From Methylobacillus flagellatus (lineage in GTDB: Bacteria; Pseudomonadota; Gammaproteobacteria; Burkholderiales; Methylophilaceae): 64,000 nt of DNA. The position numbers and the translations under genes are program-made. The notes beneath the pieces were generated by a model that saw nothing but the letters and a program-made list of their open reading frames with translations, ran no database searches and was not told where the DNA came from. The stretch covers positions 372,001 through 436,000 of the forward strand of contig NZ_SCOU01000002.1 of the NCBI RefSeq assembly GCF_005502435.1, written 5' to 3'. Positions 15,565 to 24,940 of the stretch are shown here, piece by piece. Position 1 is the first letter of the stretch, and the number at the start of each line of letters is the position of its first letter.

Positions 15565-15622
15565 CCTGGCGAGCAATTGCACGTGAGCGCGCATGCACTC
15601 CCCGGCTGGGGAAAGGAACACC

Positions 15623-16183
15623 ATGGCGAAACCAGGCCCAAAACCAAAGCCAAGCAACGTCCATTACCTGAACGGTAACCCGAGCAAGAAGAACCTCGGC
15701 GCATTGATGGACTCGCTGCAACCTGAGATCGAGATCCCCGGCTGCCCGCCGCACTTGCTGCCTGAGGCGAAAAAAGAATTTCGGCGTATCACCCCGGAGC
15801 TGCAGCGCTACGGGTTGATCTCAAAGCTGGATCGCGCAGCCCTGAGTCTCTACCTGCAAAGCTGGGCCGAGCTGGTGTGGGCGGAAAAGATGCTGAAACG
15901 AAAGATGGATGCAGCGGCCAAGGCCATGCAGCAAGCAGAAGCAGAGGGTAAAGAGTACACCGGTGGCGACGGCATGGTGGAGATGACCACCAACGGCAAC
16001 GTGATTTACTCACCGTATTGGATCATCGCCAACAAGTCCCGGCACAACGTGGACAAGTTCCTGCAAAACTTTGGCATGTCGCCGAGCGCCCGCAGCCGTG
16101 TCACGCCCAGCAACCATCTACAGGGCAGCCTGTTTGAGCCCGAAGCTGGGGAAGAAAGTCCCACTGGTTTCGGCGCGATATGA
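15623..16183 (+). CDS. Terminase small subunit, P27 family
   Basis: This is a 186-aa DNA-recognition subunit of the packaging motor. Start MAKPGPKPKPSNVHYLNGNPSK is the classic P27-family beginning, with AAAGGAA upstream. It has PGCPPHLLPEAKKEFRRI, then a helical oligomerisation region and a C-terminal HNVDKFLQNFGMSPSARSRV. It overlaps terL by ATGA. Confidence 0.95.
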   Translation: MAKPGPKPKPSNVHYLNGNPSKKNLGALMDSLQPEIEIPGCPPHLLPEAKKEFRRITPELQRYGLISKLDRAALSLYLQSWAELVWAEKMLKRKMDAAAKAMQQAEAEGKEYTGGDGMVEMTTNGNVIYSPYWIIANKSRHNVDKFLQNFGMSPSARSRVTPSNHLQGSLFEPEAGEESPTGFGAI

Positions 16184-17889
16184 CGCAATCCTACGCGCAG
16201 GTCGCGCTGGAGTATGCGCGGGATGTCGTTGCCGGGATCGAGCCGGCGTGCAAACTGCACAAGCAAGCGTGCCAGCGGCACCTGGATGACCTAGCCAGGG
16301 CCGACTCCGGCGAGTGGGACTATGTTTTCAATCCGGAGCTGATTGATAGCCGTGGCAAGAAGTACCTCCCGGCGGAACGCGTCTGCGCATTCAGTGAGCG
16401 CATGCCACACATCAAAAGCGACTGGGGTGCACGTGGTCAGCTCATCAAGCTGGAACGCTGGCAGGTGTTCGCCCTCGCCGTAGGATTTGGCTGGATCAAG
16501 CGGCTCACTGGCAAGCGCCGTTTCCGCAAGATAACGTTGCTAGTGCCGCGAAAAAACGCCAAGTCCACGCTGGCCGCCATCATCGGCCTGTACATGCTCG
16601 CGGCCGATGGTGAGTTTGGTGCAGAGGTTTACAGCGGCGCAACCAGCAAGGACCAAGCGTATGAGGTGTTTAGCCCGGCCCGGCTGATGGCCATTGCAAC
16701 ACCAGAGTTCCGAAGCTTTTACGGCGTGGTGCCCAACATCTCCAACCTGGCGATACAGGACACTAACAGCAAGTTCCAGCCAGTGATCGGTAACCCTGGG
16801 GATGGCGCATCACCCAGCTGCGCCATTGTGGATGAGTACCACGAGCACAAAACCGATGAGCTGTACGAGACGATGTACACCGGCATGGGGGCACGTTCCC
16901 AGCCCATCATCCTGGTGATCAGCACCGCCGGTGCCAACATCGGTGGCCCCTGTTACCAGCACCAGAAAAAGTTGGAAAAAGTCCTGCAAGGGTTAGAGGT
17001 CGATGAAGAGCACTTCGGCATCATCTTCGGCATCGACCCAGGTGACGAATGGGCAAGCGAAGAAGCGCTGCGTAAGGCCAACCCCAATTACAACATCTCA
17101 GTCAGCGCTGAGTTCCTGCTATCCGCCATGAAAGAGGCGTTGGCAGATCCACGCAAGCAGGCCACCTTTAAGACCAAGCACCTCAACATCTGGGTGGCCA
17201 GCGCATCGCCCTGGATCAATGTGGAGAACCTGCAGCGCTGCGGGGACAGCACCCTCAGCATCGAGTCGTTTGCTGGGGAGCAGTGCTACATCGGCAACGA
17301 CCTGGCCAGCAAGAACGACATTGCCAGCACCGCCTTTGAGTTCGTCAAAGAGATCGATGGAGAAAAGCACTACTACGTTTTCAGCAAAAACTACGTACCC
17401 GAAGCGGCTGTGGAAAAGGCAGAAAACTCGCACTACCGAGGCTGGGTCGTCCAGGGGCACCTGGTGGCCACTGCCGGCAACATGATCAACCTGAGACAAA
17501 TAGAGGAAGACACCGTCGAGGTCGCAGAGCAGGTGCAAGTGGCAGAGATCGCCATGGACGCCTGGGGTGCCCGTGAAATGGCGCCCAGCCTGCAAGAGCA
17601 AGGTTATACCGTGATCGACGTCCCCATGGCGGTCAAGTACCTGTCCGAGCCCATGAAAGACATTGCTGCGCTGATTGATGCTGGCCGCTTTCATCATGAC
17701 GGCAACCCGGCATTTGAATGGATGATGAGCAACGTGGAAGTGAAGCCAGACCGTAACGAGAACATTTTCCCTCGCAAGCAAGGTGCAGAGAAAAAGATAG
17801 ACGCAGCCCTGGCTGTCATCCTGGCACACAGCCGCGCCATGCTTGGTAATGAAGCTGAAGACCAAACCCCGGAGATCATCGGATTGTGA
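16180..17889 (+). CDS. Terminase large subunit
   Basis: This is a 569-aa packaging ATPase and nuclease. Walker A LVPRKNAKSTLAA lies near 119-132 and Walker B CAIVDEY near 213-219, followed by the coupling motif region VISTAGAN. The nuclease domain has acidic residues in CYIGNDLASKNDIAS and IAMDAWGARE. Length and order with terS and portal match HK97-like phages. It overlaps the portal start. Confidence 0.97.
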   Translation: MTQSYAQVALEYARDVVAGIEPACKLHKQACQRHLDDLARADSGEWDYVFNPELIDSRGKKYLPAERVCAFSERMPHIKSDWGARGQLIKLERWQVFALAVGFGWIKRLTGKRRFRKITLLVPRKNAKSTLAAIIGLYMLAADGEFGAEVYSGATSKDQAYEVFSPARLMAIATPEFRSFYGVVPNISNLAIQDTNSKFQPVIGNPGDGASPSCAIVDEYHEHKTDELYETMYTGMGARSQPIILVISTAGANIGGPCYQHQKKLEKVLQGLEVDEEHFGIIFGIDPGDEWASEEALRKANPNYNISVSAEFLLSAMKEALADPRKQATFKTKHLNIWVASASPWINVENLQRCGDSTLSIESFAGEQCYIGNDLASKNDIASTAFEFVKEIDGEKHYYVFSKNYVPEAAVEKAENSHYRGWVVQGHLVATAGNMINLRQIEEDTVEVAEQVQVAEIAMDAWGAREMAPSLQEQGYTVIDVPMAVKYLSEPMKDIAALIDAGRFHHDGNPAFEWMMSNVEVKPDRNENIFPRKQGAEKKIDAALAVILAHSRAMLGNEAEDQTPEIIGL

Positions 17890-19190
17890 AAACTGAACCC
17901 TGGTACAACGAGGACCGCGTCGCTCATAAGGGCAGCACCATCCTCACCCAGTGGAAGGCAGAGCGCGAGGCCATCCGCGCGCTGGGGGAAAATGGCACCG
18001 AGATCGGCCTCACGCCAGAGCAGTTGTATGAGCGTTTGTCTGGTATGGATGGCAACACCCATGCTGGCCAGCACGTCACGGAAGAGATCGCCATGCGCGT
18101 CTCTGCGGTATACGGGTGCGTTGATCTCCTTGCGGGGGTGATCAGCAGCATGCCGGTCAACATCTTTGAGCGCAAAGGCGCCAATCGTGTGCCGGTCGAT
18201 CATGACTACTGGTGGCTGCTTAACGAGCAAGCCAACCCAGAGATGACCGCCGCCGTGGTCACCAGCTGGCTCATCAGCTCAAAGTGCTTTAATGGTGACG
18301 GCTTTTTCGAGATCCTGCGTCCCACATTTTTGAGCAAGAAGGTCAGCGGCTTATTGCCGCACCACCCGGCTCGTGTGCAACCGTTCCGGGACATGAACAC
18401 CAAGCGGCTTTACTACCGCATCACACCCCATGATGGTGGCCCGCAGTATGTGTTGGACCCGGCCGACATCATCCATCTGCCCAGCATGGGGTTCGATGGG
18501 CTGACCAGCCCGTCGCCCATCACCTGGTCAGCGCGCCAGAACATCGGCATTGCACTGGCTGCGGAAGAATACAGCGCCAAGTTTTTCCGCAACGGTGCCA
18601 CCTCACAGATCGCGCTTAAGTCAGAAAAGAAGCTGGACAAAGAGCAAATCGATCTGCTGCGTAGCAGCTTCATGGCCAAGTATTCAGGCAGCGGCAACTA
18701 CCACATGCCGCTGGTGTTGAGCGGTGGCCTCAGTGTTGAAACGCTCTCCATCAACCCGGAAGACGCGGCGTTGATCGCCACGCGTCAATTTTCGGTCGAA
18801 GAGATCTGCCGGGTGTTTCACATCCCGCCGCACATGATCGGCCACACCACCAACACCACCAGTTGGGGGACCGGCATCGAGCAGCTGTCGCTGGGGTTCG
18901 TCAAGTACGCCCTGCGCCCGATACTCAACGCGCTGCAGCAAGAGCTGAACCGCAAGCTGTGGCCAGTGGATGAACGCTATTTTGTACGCTACGACACCAG
19001 CGAGATCGAGCGCGGTGATCTCAAGTCGCAGTACGAAGCGCTGCGGATCGGGCTAGGCCGGGCAGGGGAAAAGCCCTGGTTCAGCCAGAACGACATTCGC
19101 CGCAAGATCGGTGAGCCGCCCATCGTGGGCGGCGATAACTATGACCCCGTTGCCGGCAAGCCCGCCGACAACAGAACGGAGCCTGCATGA
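17886..19190 (+). CDS. Portal protein, HK97 family
   Basis: This is a 434-aa dodecameric capsid vertex protein. The GTG start overlaps terL by 4 bp. Family patterns include VSAVYGCVDLLAGVISSMPV, HPARVQPFRD, DIIHLPSMGFDGLTSPSPI and EEICRVFHIPPHMIGH. It is followed by the protease with ATGA overlap, the standard HK97 head order. Confidence 0.97.
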   Translation: MKTEPWYNEDRVAHKGSTILTQWKAEREAIRALGENGTEIGLTPEQLYERLSGMDGNTHAGQHVTEEIAMRVSAVYGCVDLLAGVISSMPVNIFERKGANRVPVDHDYWWLLNEQANPEMTAAVVTSWLISSKCFNGDGFFEILRPTFLSKKVSGLLPHHPARVQPFRDMNTKRLYYRITPHDGGPQYVLDPADIIHLPSMGFDGLTSPSPITWSARQNIGIALAAEEYSAKFFRNGATSQIALKSEKKLDKEQIDLLRSSFMAKYSGSGNYHMPLVLSGGLSVETLSINPEDAALIATRQFSVEEICRVFHIPPHMIGHTTNTTSWGTGIEQLSLGFVKYALRPILNALQQELNRKLWPVDERYFVRYDTSEIERGDLKSQYEALRIGLGRAGEKPWFSQNDIRRKIGEPPIVGGDNYDPVAGKPADNRTEPA

Positions 19191-19948
19191 GCCGCTTACT
19201 AAAACTCTTCGCCCTCAACGCGAAAAACAGCCACCGCAAATTCGAAGTAAAGGCCGAAGGTGATGAGGCCACCATCTACCTTTACGACAGCATCGTGTCA
19301 GACGATTTCATTGCTGAATGGTGGGGTGGTGTGTCGGCCACGAGTTTTGTGCTGCAGCTCAACCAGATCACCGCCCCGGTGATCCACCTGCGCATCAACT
19401 GTCCCGGTGGCGATGTGTTTGGTGCGCGGGTCATGGAGCAAGCCATCCGCCAGCACAAAGCCAAGGTCATCGCCCACATCGACGGTTATGCCGCCAGTGC
19501 CGCCAGCTTCTTGGCCATCGCCTGCGACGAAGTCAGGATCGCCAAGGGTGGCTTCGTCATGATCCACAAAGCGTGGTCCATCTCCCTGGGTAACGCGGAC
19601 GACTTGCGGAAAGATGCCGACCTGCTCGACAAGATCGACGAATCCCTGGTCACCAGTTACGAAGAAGAGACCGGCCAACCACCAGAACAGATCCGCAGCT
19701 GGATGGCAGACGAAACCTGGTTCAGCGCAGACGACGCCCTGAAGTACGGTTTTGCTGACAGCATCGCTGAAACAAAAGCCAAGGCCAACTGGGATATGTC
19801 GGTCTACGACAAAGCTCCGCAGATCGCGAATGCGGAGGATACCCCACCTGCACCAACTGAAATCCAGCAAGAAAGCTTCATCGAACCAGATCACCGCGTC
19901 CGGCAGCAGCAGCGCATGAAAGTGCTGGCGCACACCAGTATCGGGTAG
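19187..19948 (+). CDS. Head maturation protease, ClpP-like (S14)
   Basis: This is a 253-aa capsid protease. It has INCPGGDVFGARVMEQ, a catalytic Ser in GYAASAASFL near 98-106, a His in VMIHKAWS near 125-131, and a likely Asp in the following helix (ADDLRKDADLLDKIDE). It probably cleaves the capsid N-terminal scaffold. It is followed by a terminator and the capsid gene. Confidence 0.95.
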   Translation: MSRLLKLFALNAKNSHRKFEVKAEGDEATIYLYDSIVSDDFIAEWWGGVSATSFVLQLNQITAPVIHLRINCPGGDVFGARVMEQAIRQHKAKVIAHIDGYAASAASFLAIACDEVRIAKGGFVMIHKAWSISLGNADDLRKDADLLDKIDESLVTSYEEETGQPPEQIRSWMADETWFSADDALKYGFADSIAETKAKANWDMSVYDKAPQIANAEDTPPAPTEIQQESFIEPDHRVRQQQRMKVLAHTSIG

Positions 19949-19971
19949 CGCCCTCGCGCACCGATTTCCAG

Positions 19972-19993
19972 CCCGCATACGCGGGTTTTTTTT
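19972..19993 (+). terminator. Terminator between protease and capsid genes
   Basis: CCCGC-ATAC-GCGGG followed by eight T residues. It lies inside the late operon, so full late expression needs read-through or antitermination. Confidence 0.85.
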
Positions 19994-20015
19994 CGTCCTA
20001 AGAAAGGAAATAACC

Positions 20016-21290
20016 ATGAGCAAACTCGCTCAATTGCGCGAGCACCGCAACGCCAAGGCTCAAGAGGCGCAAGCGCTCAACAACAAGTACCCTGCCGACC
20101 AGCGCATGCCGGCGGCGGAAGCAGAAAAGCTGGACCAGGTCCTGGCAGAGATCGAAGCGATCGATGCTGAGATGGTGCAAGCCAATCGCGCTGCCCAGCT
20201 GCTGAATGCAGATGACGATCTGGACCTGGATGCTGCCCGTCACAAGGCAAGCCGTCCACCATCCGAACAGTCGGATGAGTCGAAAGCGTTGCGCGCTTAC
20301 CTCACTGGCGGCATCAGCGCACTCACGCCTGAGCAGCATCACCGTATGCAAGCCCGTGTGAATAGCGACATCCGTGCCGCCATGCGTTTGCCCAGCAATG
20401 CCATGTCCACCACCACCCCTTCCGAAGGCGGTTACACCACCTCGACGGAATACTACCGCCAGCTCGAAGAGGCCATGAAAGCCTACGGTGGCATGCGCGA
20501 AGCAGCCAATACCATCCGCACGGCCACCGGCGCCAGCATGAATTTCCCTACCGCTGATGCCACATCGGAAGAAGGCGAGATCCTAGGCCAGAACGCCGCA
20601 GCGGCTTCGGGAGAAACCGCGTTCGGCAACGCCACCCTGGAAGTCTTCAAGTACAGCTCCAAGAAGATCGCGCTGCCGTTCGAGCTGGTCCAGGACAGCT
20701 TCCTCGACATTGAATCCTACATCCTCAACCTGCTGGGGATCCGTATCGGCCGAATCACCAATCGCCACTACACCACTGGCACAGGCACTGGCCAACCGTT
20801 CGGTATCGTGCCCACAGCAGCCCTGGGCAAGGCAGGCACCACGGGGCAGGTGGCCACCATCACCTATGACGATCTGGTTGATCTGGAACACGCTGTGGAC
20901 CCAGCCTATCGCGGCATGCCGGGTGTGGGCTTCATGATGCACGATTCCTCGCTCAAGGTTCTGCGCAAGCTGAAAGACAGCCAAGGCCGTCCGATCTTCG
21001 TGCCTGGCTATGAGCAAGGCAATCCAGGTGGTGCACCAGATCGCCTGCTCAATCGCCCCATCATCATCAACCAGAACATGCCAGTTATGGCCGCCTCTGC
21101 CAAGTCGGTGCTGTTCGGTGATTTCAAAAAGTACACCATCCGTGACGTGATGGACTTGACGCTGTTCCGCATGACCGACAGCGCCTTCACGCTGCTGGGG
21201 CAAGTGGGCTTCGTGGCCTTCATGCGCAGCGGTGGCAACCTCATCGATGCCGGGGGCGCGGTCAAGTATTACCAGAACTCCGCCACCTAA
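20016..21290 (+). CDS. Major capsid protein, HK97 fold
   Basis: This is a 424-aa protein. Residues 1-about 100 form a charged coiled coil, the delta scaffold domain removed on maturation. The rest has HK97 patterns: TTPSEGGYTTSTEYYRQLEE, KIALPFELVQDS, YTTGTGTGQPFGIV, MMHDSSLKVLRKLKDSQGRP and the C-terminal GQVGFVAFMRSGGNLID. It has a strong AAGGAAA upstream. Confidence 0.97.
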   Translation: MSKLAQLREHRNAKAQEAQALNNKYPADQRMPAAEAEKLDQVLAEIEAIDAEMVQANRAAQLLNADDDLDLDAARHKASRPPSEQSDESKALRAYLTGGISALTPEQHHRMQARVNSDIRAAMRLPSNAMSTTTPSEGGYTTSTEYYRQLEEAMKAYGGMREAANTIRTATGASMNFPTADATSEEGEILGQNAAAASGETAFGNATLEVFKYSSKKIALPFELVQDSFLDIESYILNLLGIRIGRITNRHYTTGTGTGQPFGIVPTAALGKAGTTGQVATITYDDLVDLEHAVDPAYRGMPGVGFMMHDSSLKVLRKLKDSQGRPIFVPGYEQGNPGGAPDRLLNRPIIINQNMPVMAASAKSVLFGDFKKYTIRDVMDLTLFRMTDSAFTLLGQVGFVAFMRSGGNLIDAGGAVKYYQNSAT

Positions 21291-21307
21291 GCAGCACTGC
21301 AGCAATC

Positions 21308-21335
21308 CCAGCCCGGCTAGCCGGGCTGGTTTATT
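21308..21335 (+). terminator. Terminator after capsid gene
   Basis: A perfect 22-bp palindrome CCAGCCCGGC-TAGCCGGGCTGG and a T-rich tail TTTATTT. Confidence 0.75.
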
Positions 21336-21353
21336 TCCCGTCAGGAGAACAAC

Positions 21354-21773
21354 ATGTCAGCAAAAAAAAACGCAACAAAGATCAAAGCGCGCATCCTCAC
21401 GCAGGTCTATATCGAGGGTCAGCCCATCCGCGCCAATGCCGTGGTGGAAGGCACCAAGCAGCAAATCGCAGCGCTGGTTGACCAAGGGGCTGCCGATACC
21501 AACGGCGCTGCCGTCGCGTATGCTCTGAATGCCAATGGCAATGTCGTCACCCAGCTGCCCTCCGTTGTTGAAGAGGCCTATGACGATAACGAAGCAGAAA
21601 AAGCCGAAGCGGCTAAGCAGGCCGCCTTGGAAAAATCCACCGCCCTCGCCAATGCCGAAGCCGCTGTGCAAGCAGCCGAAGCCCAAGTGCTGGCCGCCCC
21701 CACACCGGAAGAAAAGGCCGCCGCCGAAACAGCGCTGGAATCCGCCCAAGCTGCACTGCAGGCCTTGAAGTAA
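21354..21773 (+). CDS. Alanine-rich head-region protein
   Basis: This is a 139-aa protein with AGGAGAAC upstream. The N-terminal 60 residues form a small domain (ILTQVYIEGQPIRANAVVEG, IAALVDQGAADTN), followed by an acidic Ala/Glu-rich helical tail that could form a coiled coil. In this position such proteins can be head decoration or fibre proteins; not recognised with certainty. Confidence 0.8.
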   Translation: MSAKKNATKIKARILTQVYIEGQPIRANAVVEGTKQQIAALVDQGAADTNGAAVAYALNANGNVVTQLPSVVEEAYDDNEAEKAEAAKQAALEKSTALANAEAAVQAAEAQVLAAPTPEEKAAAETALESAQAALQALK

Positions 21774-21776
21774 CCC

Positions 21777-22361
21777 ATGGGCTTGAGTGTCATCAGCGCT
21801 CCGGAGCAAGAGCCGATCACCCTGGCCCTAGCCAAGCTGGAAGCCGGGGTCGATGCCGACATCACGGCCTTCGATAGCCTGTTCCAGAGCTACTGGATCC
21901 CGACGGCCCGTGAGCAGGCAGAGCACCGCACCGGCCGCGCCCTGGTGACGCAAACGCTGCGCCACACGCGTGACTGTTTTCCCGGTTGCGCGGTGCGCCT
22001 GCCACGGCCTGCACTGCAGTCTGTGGAGCACGTTAAGTACATCGACCCCAACGGGGCGCTGCAAACACTGGACCCATCGCGCTATCAGGTCGTCACCGAT
22101 GAGCTGCTTGGCTGGGTGTTGCCCGCCTATGGTGAAGCTTGGCCCAGTGTGCGGGCGCAACCCGGTGCTGTGCAGATCCAGTATGTGGCAGGCTACGGCA
22201 CGCCCGAGCAAGTGCCAGTCAGCATCAAGCACTGGATGTTGATGGCGGTCGCTACCTGGTTTAAGCAGCACGAGGCAGTGGTCACAGGCACCATCGTTGC
22301 CGAGCTGCCGCGTGACTTTTTCGCGGCACTGCTGGATCCACACTCGGTGGAGTGGCTGTAA
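21777..22361 (+). CDS. Head-tail connector protein, gp6-like
   Basis: This is a 194-aa protein with N-terminal helices (ITLALAKLEAGVDADITAFDS, AREQAEHRTGRALVTQTL), the family pattern LPRPALQSVEHVKYID, and VQIQYVAGYGTPEQVPVSIK. It matches the connector protein that docks under the portal in HK97-like phages, and it lies in the expected order before the adaptor gene. Confidence 0.9.
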   Translation: MGLSVISAPEQEPITLALAKLEAGVDADITAFDSLFQSYWIPTAREQAEHRTGRALVTQTLRHTRDCFPGCAVRLPRPALQSVEHVKYIDPNGALQTLDPSRYQVVTDELLGWVLPAYGEAWPSVRAQPGAVQIQYVAGYGTPEQVPVSIKHWMLMAVATWFKQHEAVVTGTIVAELPRDFFAALLDPHSVEWL

Positions 22362-22708
22362 TGAGCGGGCCCGGCGCTGGGGTGTTCGACCAGGTGATCC
22401 GCATCGATGCGCAGGTGCACGGTAAGGGCGCCCACGGTGGCAAAACCACCACCTGGCAACCGGTCTATCAAAACGTGCTGGCCCGCCGGATGAACCTCTC
22501 CGGCAACGAGCGCAGCCTGACCAGTGCCGGCGGGCAGGTGGCTGTTGCGCGGGTGGAGTTCACCATCCGCTACCGTGCCGACATCGACGAAAGCATGCGC
22601 GTGGTGCACAAAGGCAAGCACTACGCCATCCGTCATGTGAACAACTGGAACGAGGAAGGCATCAACCTCATCCTCACCTGTGACACCGACAGCACGGACG
22701 GGCGCTGA
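22361..22708 (+). CDS. Head-tail adaptor (head closure) protein
   Basis: This is a 115-aa protein starting at the ATG that overlaps the connector stop. It has KTTTWQPVYQNVLARRM and RYRADIDESMRVVHKGKHYAI, the layout of SPP1 gp16-type closure proteins. It overlaps the next gene by one base. Confidence 0.88.
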   Translation: MSGPGAGVFDQVIRIDAQVHGKGAHGGKTTTWQPVYQNVLARRMNLSGNERSLTSAGGQVAVARVEFTIRYRADIDESMRVVHKGKHYAIRHVNNWNEEGINLILTCDTDSTDGR

Positions 22709-23310
22709 TGACCACCAAAGTAGAAGGCCTGACCAGCTTGCAAAAGGCGTTTGAGCAGGTCAAGGAAGACATGACGCTGTCGCTCTCCCGCCGTATGGCG
22801 GCCAGTGGTGCCAACCAGATCAAGCGCCGCGCCGTGGCCAATGCCGAAAAGTTGGGGCTGCGTAAGTCCGGGGCGCTCATCAGCAACATCGCCATCAAGC
22901 GCGAGCGCACGCCTGAGGGTGTGGCCCAGTACAACGTCGGCGTGCGTCATGGCCGGGAGCTGGGACGCAAGTACCGGCAGCTGGAGGTAGGCAAAAGCGG
23001 GCGGGTCCGCACCACTTATAAAAATAACCCGTTCTACTGGTCCTACCTGGAGTTCGGTCGCAACATCGTGGCCCGCGCAAGCGGGGTCAAGGGCACGGGC
23101 AGCACCACCTACACGCAGTTTTTGCGCAATGGCCGCATTGCTACGCGCACCAAAAAATATGGCCTGGATGGTCTGGTCAACCGCCGCCGCCAGGCCACCG
23201 GCAGGGTAGAGGCCACCCCGTTCCTGCAGCCCGCCCTGGATAACCAGGATGAAGTGATCGCGGAAATGGTCAAGCCGCTCAACCGCTACCTGAAGCGCAA
23301 CAAGCTATGA
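22708..23310 (+). CDS. HK97 gp10-like neck/tail protein
   Basis: This is a 200-aa protein with the pattern VEGLTSLQKAFEQVKEDM, ANQIKRRAVANAEKLGL and the later FYWSYLEFG, then ATPFLQPALDNQ near the C-terminus. That is typical of gp10-family proteins involved in head-tail joining. It is rich in Arg and Lys, and coupled to neighbours by overlaps. Confidence 0.9.
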   Translation: MTTKVEGLTSLQKAFEQVKEDMTLSLSRRMAASGANQIKRRAVANAEKLGLRKSGALISNIAIKRERTPEGVAQYNVGVRHGRELGRKYRQLEVGKSGRVRTTYKNNPFYWSYLEFGRNIVARASGVKGTGSTTYTQFLRNGRIATRTKKYGLDGLVNRRRQATGRVEATPFLQPALDNQDEVIAEMVKPLNRYLKRNKL

Positions 23311-23657
23311 ACATACGCGAACTGCTGCTGCAAACCCTCACCCCGGTGCTGGACAACACCTGGGCGGTAGAGCTGCCAGACAACCCTACGTTCCCTGCCA
23401 TCGTCTACGACGTGCGCACCGAACCGGAAGGCTGGGCCTGCGCTGGCCAGGTGGCTTATGAGCAGCACACCGTGGCCATCGTCATCATCGCCGAAACGGT
23501 AGAAGAGATCGACCCGCTGCACCGAGCTGCCACCGCTGCCCTCATGGCGCTGCCGGAGTACCTGGCCGATGGCGAGCATGGTGACGCCGCCTTCGAAGAG
23601 GCCCCGCAGCTGTTCGGCTATTTCAGCAACCACGTCATACGTCTGCGCAACATCTAG
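23307..23657 (+). CDS. Tail terminator-like protein (DUF3168 type)
   Basis: This is a 116-aa protein. MNIRELLLQTLTPVLDNTWA, TFPAIVYDV and YEQHTVAIVIIAE fit the small tail-completion or terminator proteins found before the tube gene. It overlaps the gp10-like gene by 4 bp. Confidence 0.82.
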   Translation: MNIRELLLQTLTPVLDNTWAVELPDNPTFPAIVYDVRTEPEGWACAGQVAYEQHTVAIVIIAETVEEIDPLHRAATAALMALPEYLADGEHGDAAFEEAPQLFGYFSNHVIRLRNI

Positions 23658-23670
23658 CCTGGAGATCGTC

Positions 23671-23886
23671 ATGCAAGCCAAACAAGCCAAGCAACCAAAG
23701 ATCAACGCTGCCACCACAGCAGCCCCATCACCGCCCGGCGCCGCTGTTCAAGGTGCGGCCCCTGACGCCCCCTCGGTGGCGCCGGTCACCGGTGATCATG
23801 GCAAGGTTAAAGACCCGCACTGGGGGCAGGGCGGCTCTTACGTAGTAGACCCAAGCACTGGCCAGCGCGTGCGCCGCCCAGATTAA
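23671..23886 (+). CDS. Small hypothetical phage protein
   Basis: This is a 71-aa protein with GGAGATCGTC before the ATG. It is low in complexity (Ala, Pro, Lys), ending DPHWGQGGSYVVDPSTGQRVRRPD. It is followed by a terminator and the tube gene. No function is recognised. Confidence 0.7.
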   Translation: MQAKQAKQPKINAATTAAPSPPGAAVQGAAPDAPSVAPVTGDHGKVKDPHWGQGGSYVVDPSTGQRVRRPD

Positions 23887-23904
23887 CCGCCCTGCAACCA
23901 CCAC

Positions 23905-23927
23905 AGCCCGCCCATGCGGGCTTTTTT
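23905..23927 (+). terminator. Terminator before tail tube gene
   Basis: AGCCCGC-CCAT-GCGGGCT followed by T residues. Confidence 0.85.
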
Positions 23928-23947
23928 AATGCCCAGAGGAACTCACC

Positions 23948-24877
23948 ATGAAGAAAATGCGCAACGTTTTGATGCTGGCCAAGATCCAGCCCACCGCAGG
24001 CACCGACCCAGTGCCCGCCGCCGCAACCAATGCCATCCTGTGCAAGGTCAGCAACCCCAAGCCACTGATGGCGGAGTTCGTCCAGCGCAACCTGGACCGC
24101 CCCTATTTCGGTAACAAGGGCAGCGTGCTGGCCGCCCAGCATGCGGAGTTCGATATCGAGGTGGAGCTGCAAGGCAGTGGCGCTCCCGGTGCCGCACCGG
24201 CCTGGGGGGTGCTGCTGCGTGCCTGCGCCGCCGCCGAAACCATCACGGCCGATACCTCGGTCAAATACAACCGCATCACCAACATCCTCGAAGCGGTGGC
24301 GCTCTACTGGTTCCTGGACGGCATCCGTTTCATCGCCCTGGGCTGCCGTGGCAACCCCAGCTTCACCGTCAACGCCAAGGGCATCCCCATCATCAGCTTC
24401 AAAATGATCGGCCTGTACGGCACGCCCACCGACCAGACCATGCCGACCGACGCCGATTTCAGTGGCTTCAAGCAAGCGCTGGCGGTCAACAAGCAGAACA
24501 CCCCCAGCTTCAATCTGCACGGCTACGCCGCCTGCCTGGAATCGCTCTCCATCGATTTTGGCAACGATGTGCAGTACCGCAACCTGGTCAACTGCGAAAG
24601 CGTGGAGGTCGTCGATAGCCTCATGACCGGCTCGGCGGTCATTGAGCTGCCCAGCATCGCCACCAAGAATTATTTCGCGCAGATCAGCACCGAAGTGCTG
24701 GGCCCGCTGACCCTGGTGCACGGCACCCAAGCGGGCTACATCGTCACCCTCACCGCGCCCAAGGTCAAGATCAAGGACATCAGCATGAGCGAGTCCCAAG
24801 GCATCGCCATGGCCAACCTCACGCTGGATTTCGAGCCGGACGAAGGCAACGACGAACTGGAGCTACTGCTCACCTAA
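23948..24877 (+). CDS. Tail tube protein
   Basis: This is a 309-aa major tail protein, MKKMRNVLMLAKIQPTAGTD. Patterns VQRNLDRPYFGNKGSVLAA, EFDIEVELQGSGAPG, and PAWGVLLRACAAAETI are shared by tube proteins of long-tailed phages. It is followed by the frameshifted chaperone gene and the tape measure, the standard tail order. Confidence 0.88.
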   Translation: MKKMRNVLMLAKIQPTAGTDPVPAAATNAILCKVSNPKPLMAEFVQRNLDRPYFGNKGSVLAAQHAEFDIEVELQGSGAPGAAPAWGVLLRACAAAETITADTSVKYNRITNILEAVALYWFLDGIRFIALGCRGNPSFTVNAKGIPIISFKMIGLYGTPTDQTMPTDADFSGFKQALAVNKQNTPSFNLHGYAACLESLSIDFGNDVQYRNLVNCESVEVVDSLMTGSAVIELPSIATKNYFAQISTEVLGPLTLVHGTQAGYIVTLTAPKVKIKDISMSESQGIAMANLTLDFEPDEGNDELELLLT

Positions 24878-24940
24878 GCCCGTGCAGTACGCCCATCCGG
24901 GCAATAGCCGCCTACCCAAACAGGTAAGCACACTTTAATC

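Larger units (their letters stand above)
15365..15622. other. Intergenic region before terminase, cos candidate
   Basis: 258 bp without a convincing gene. It holds a G-rich block (15442-15455) flanked as GGGG...CCCC, the palindrome GCAGACGTCTGC at 15469-15480 and a strong terminator at 15526-15564. In HK97-like phages with an HNH protein and P27-type small terminase, the cos site often lies here. The cleavage site itself cannot be read from the sequence. Confidence 0.45.
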
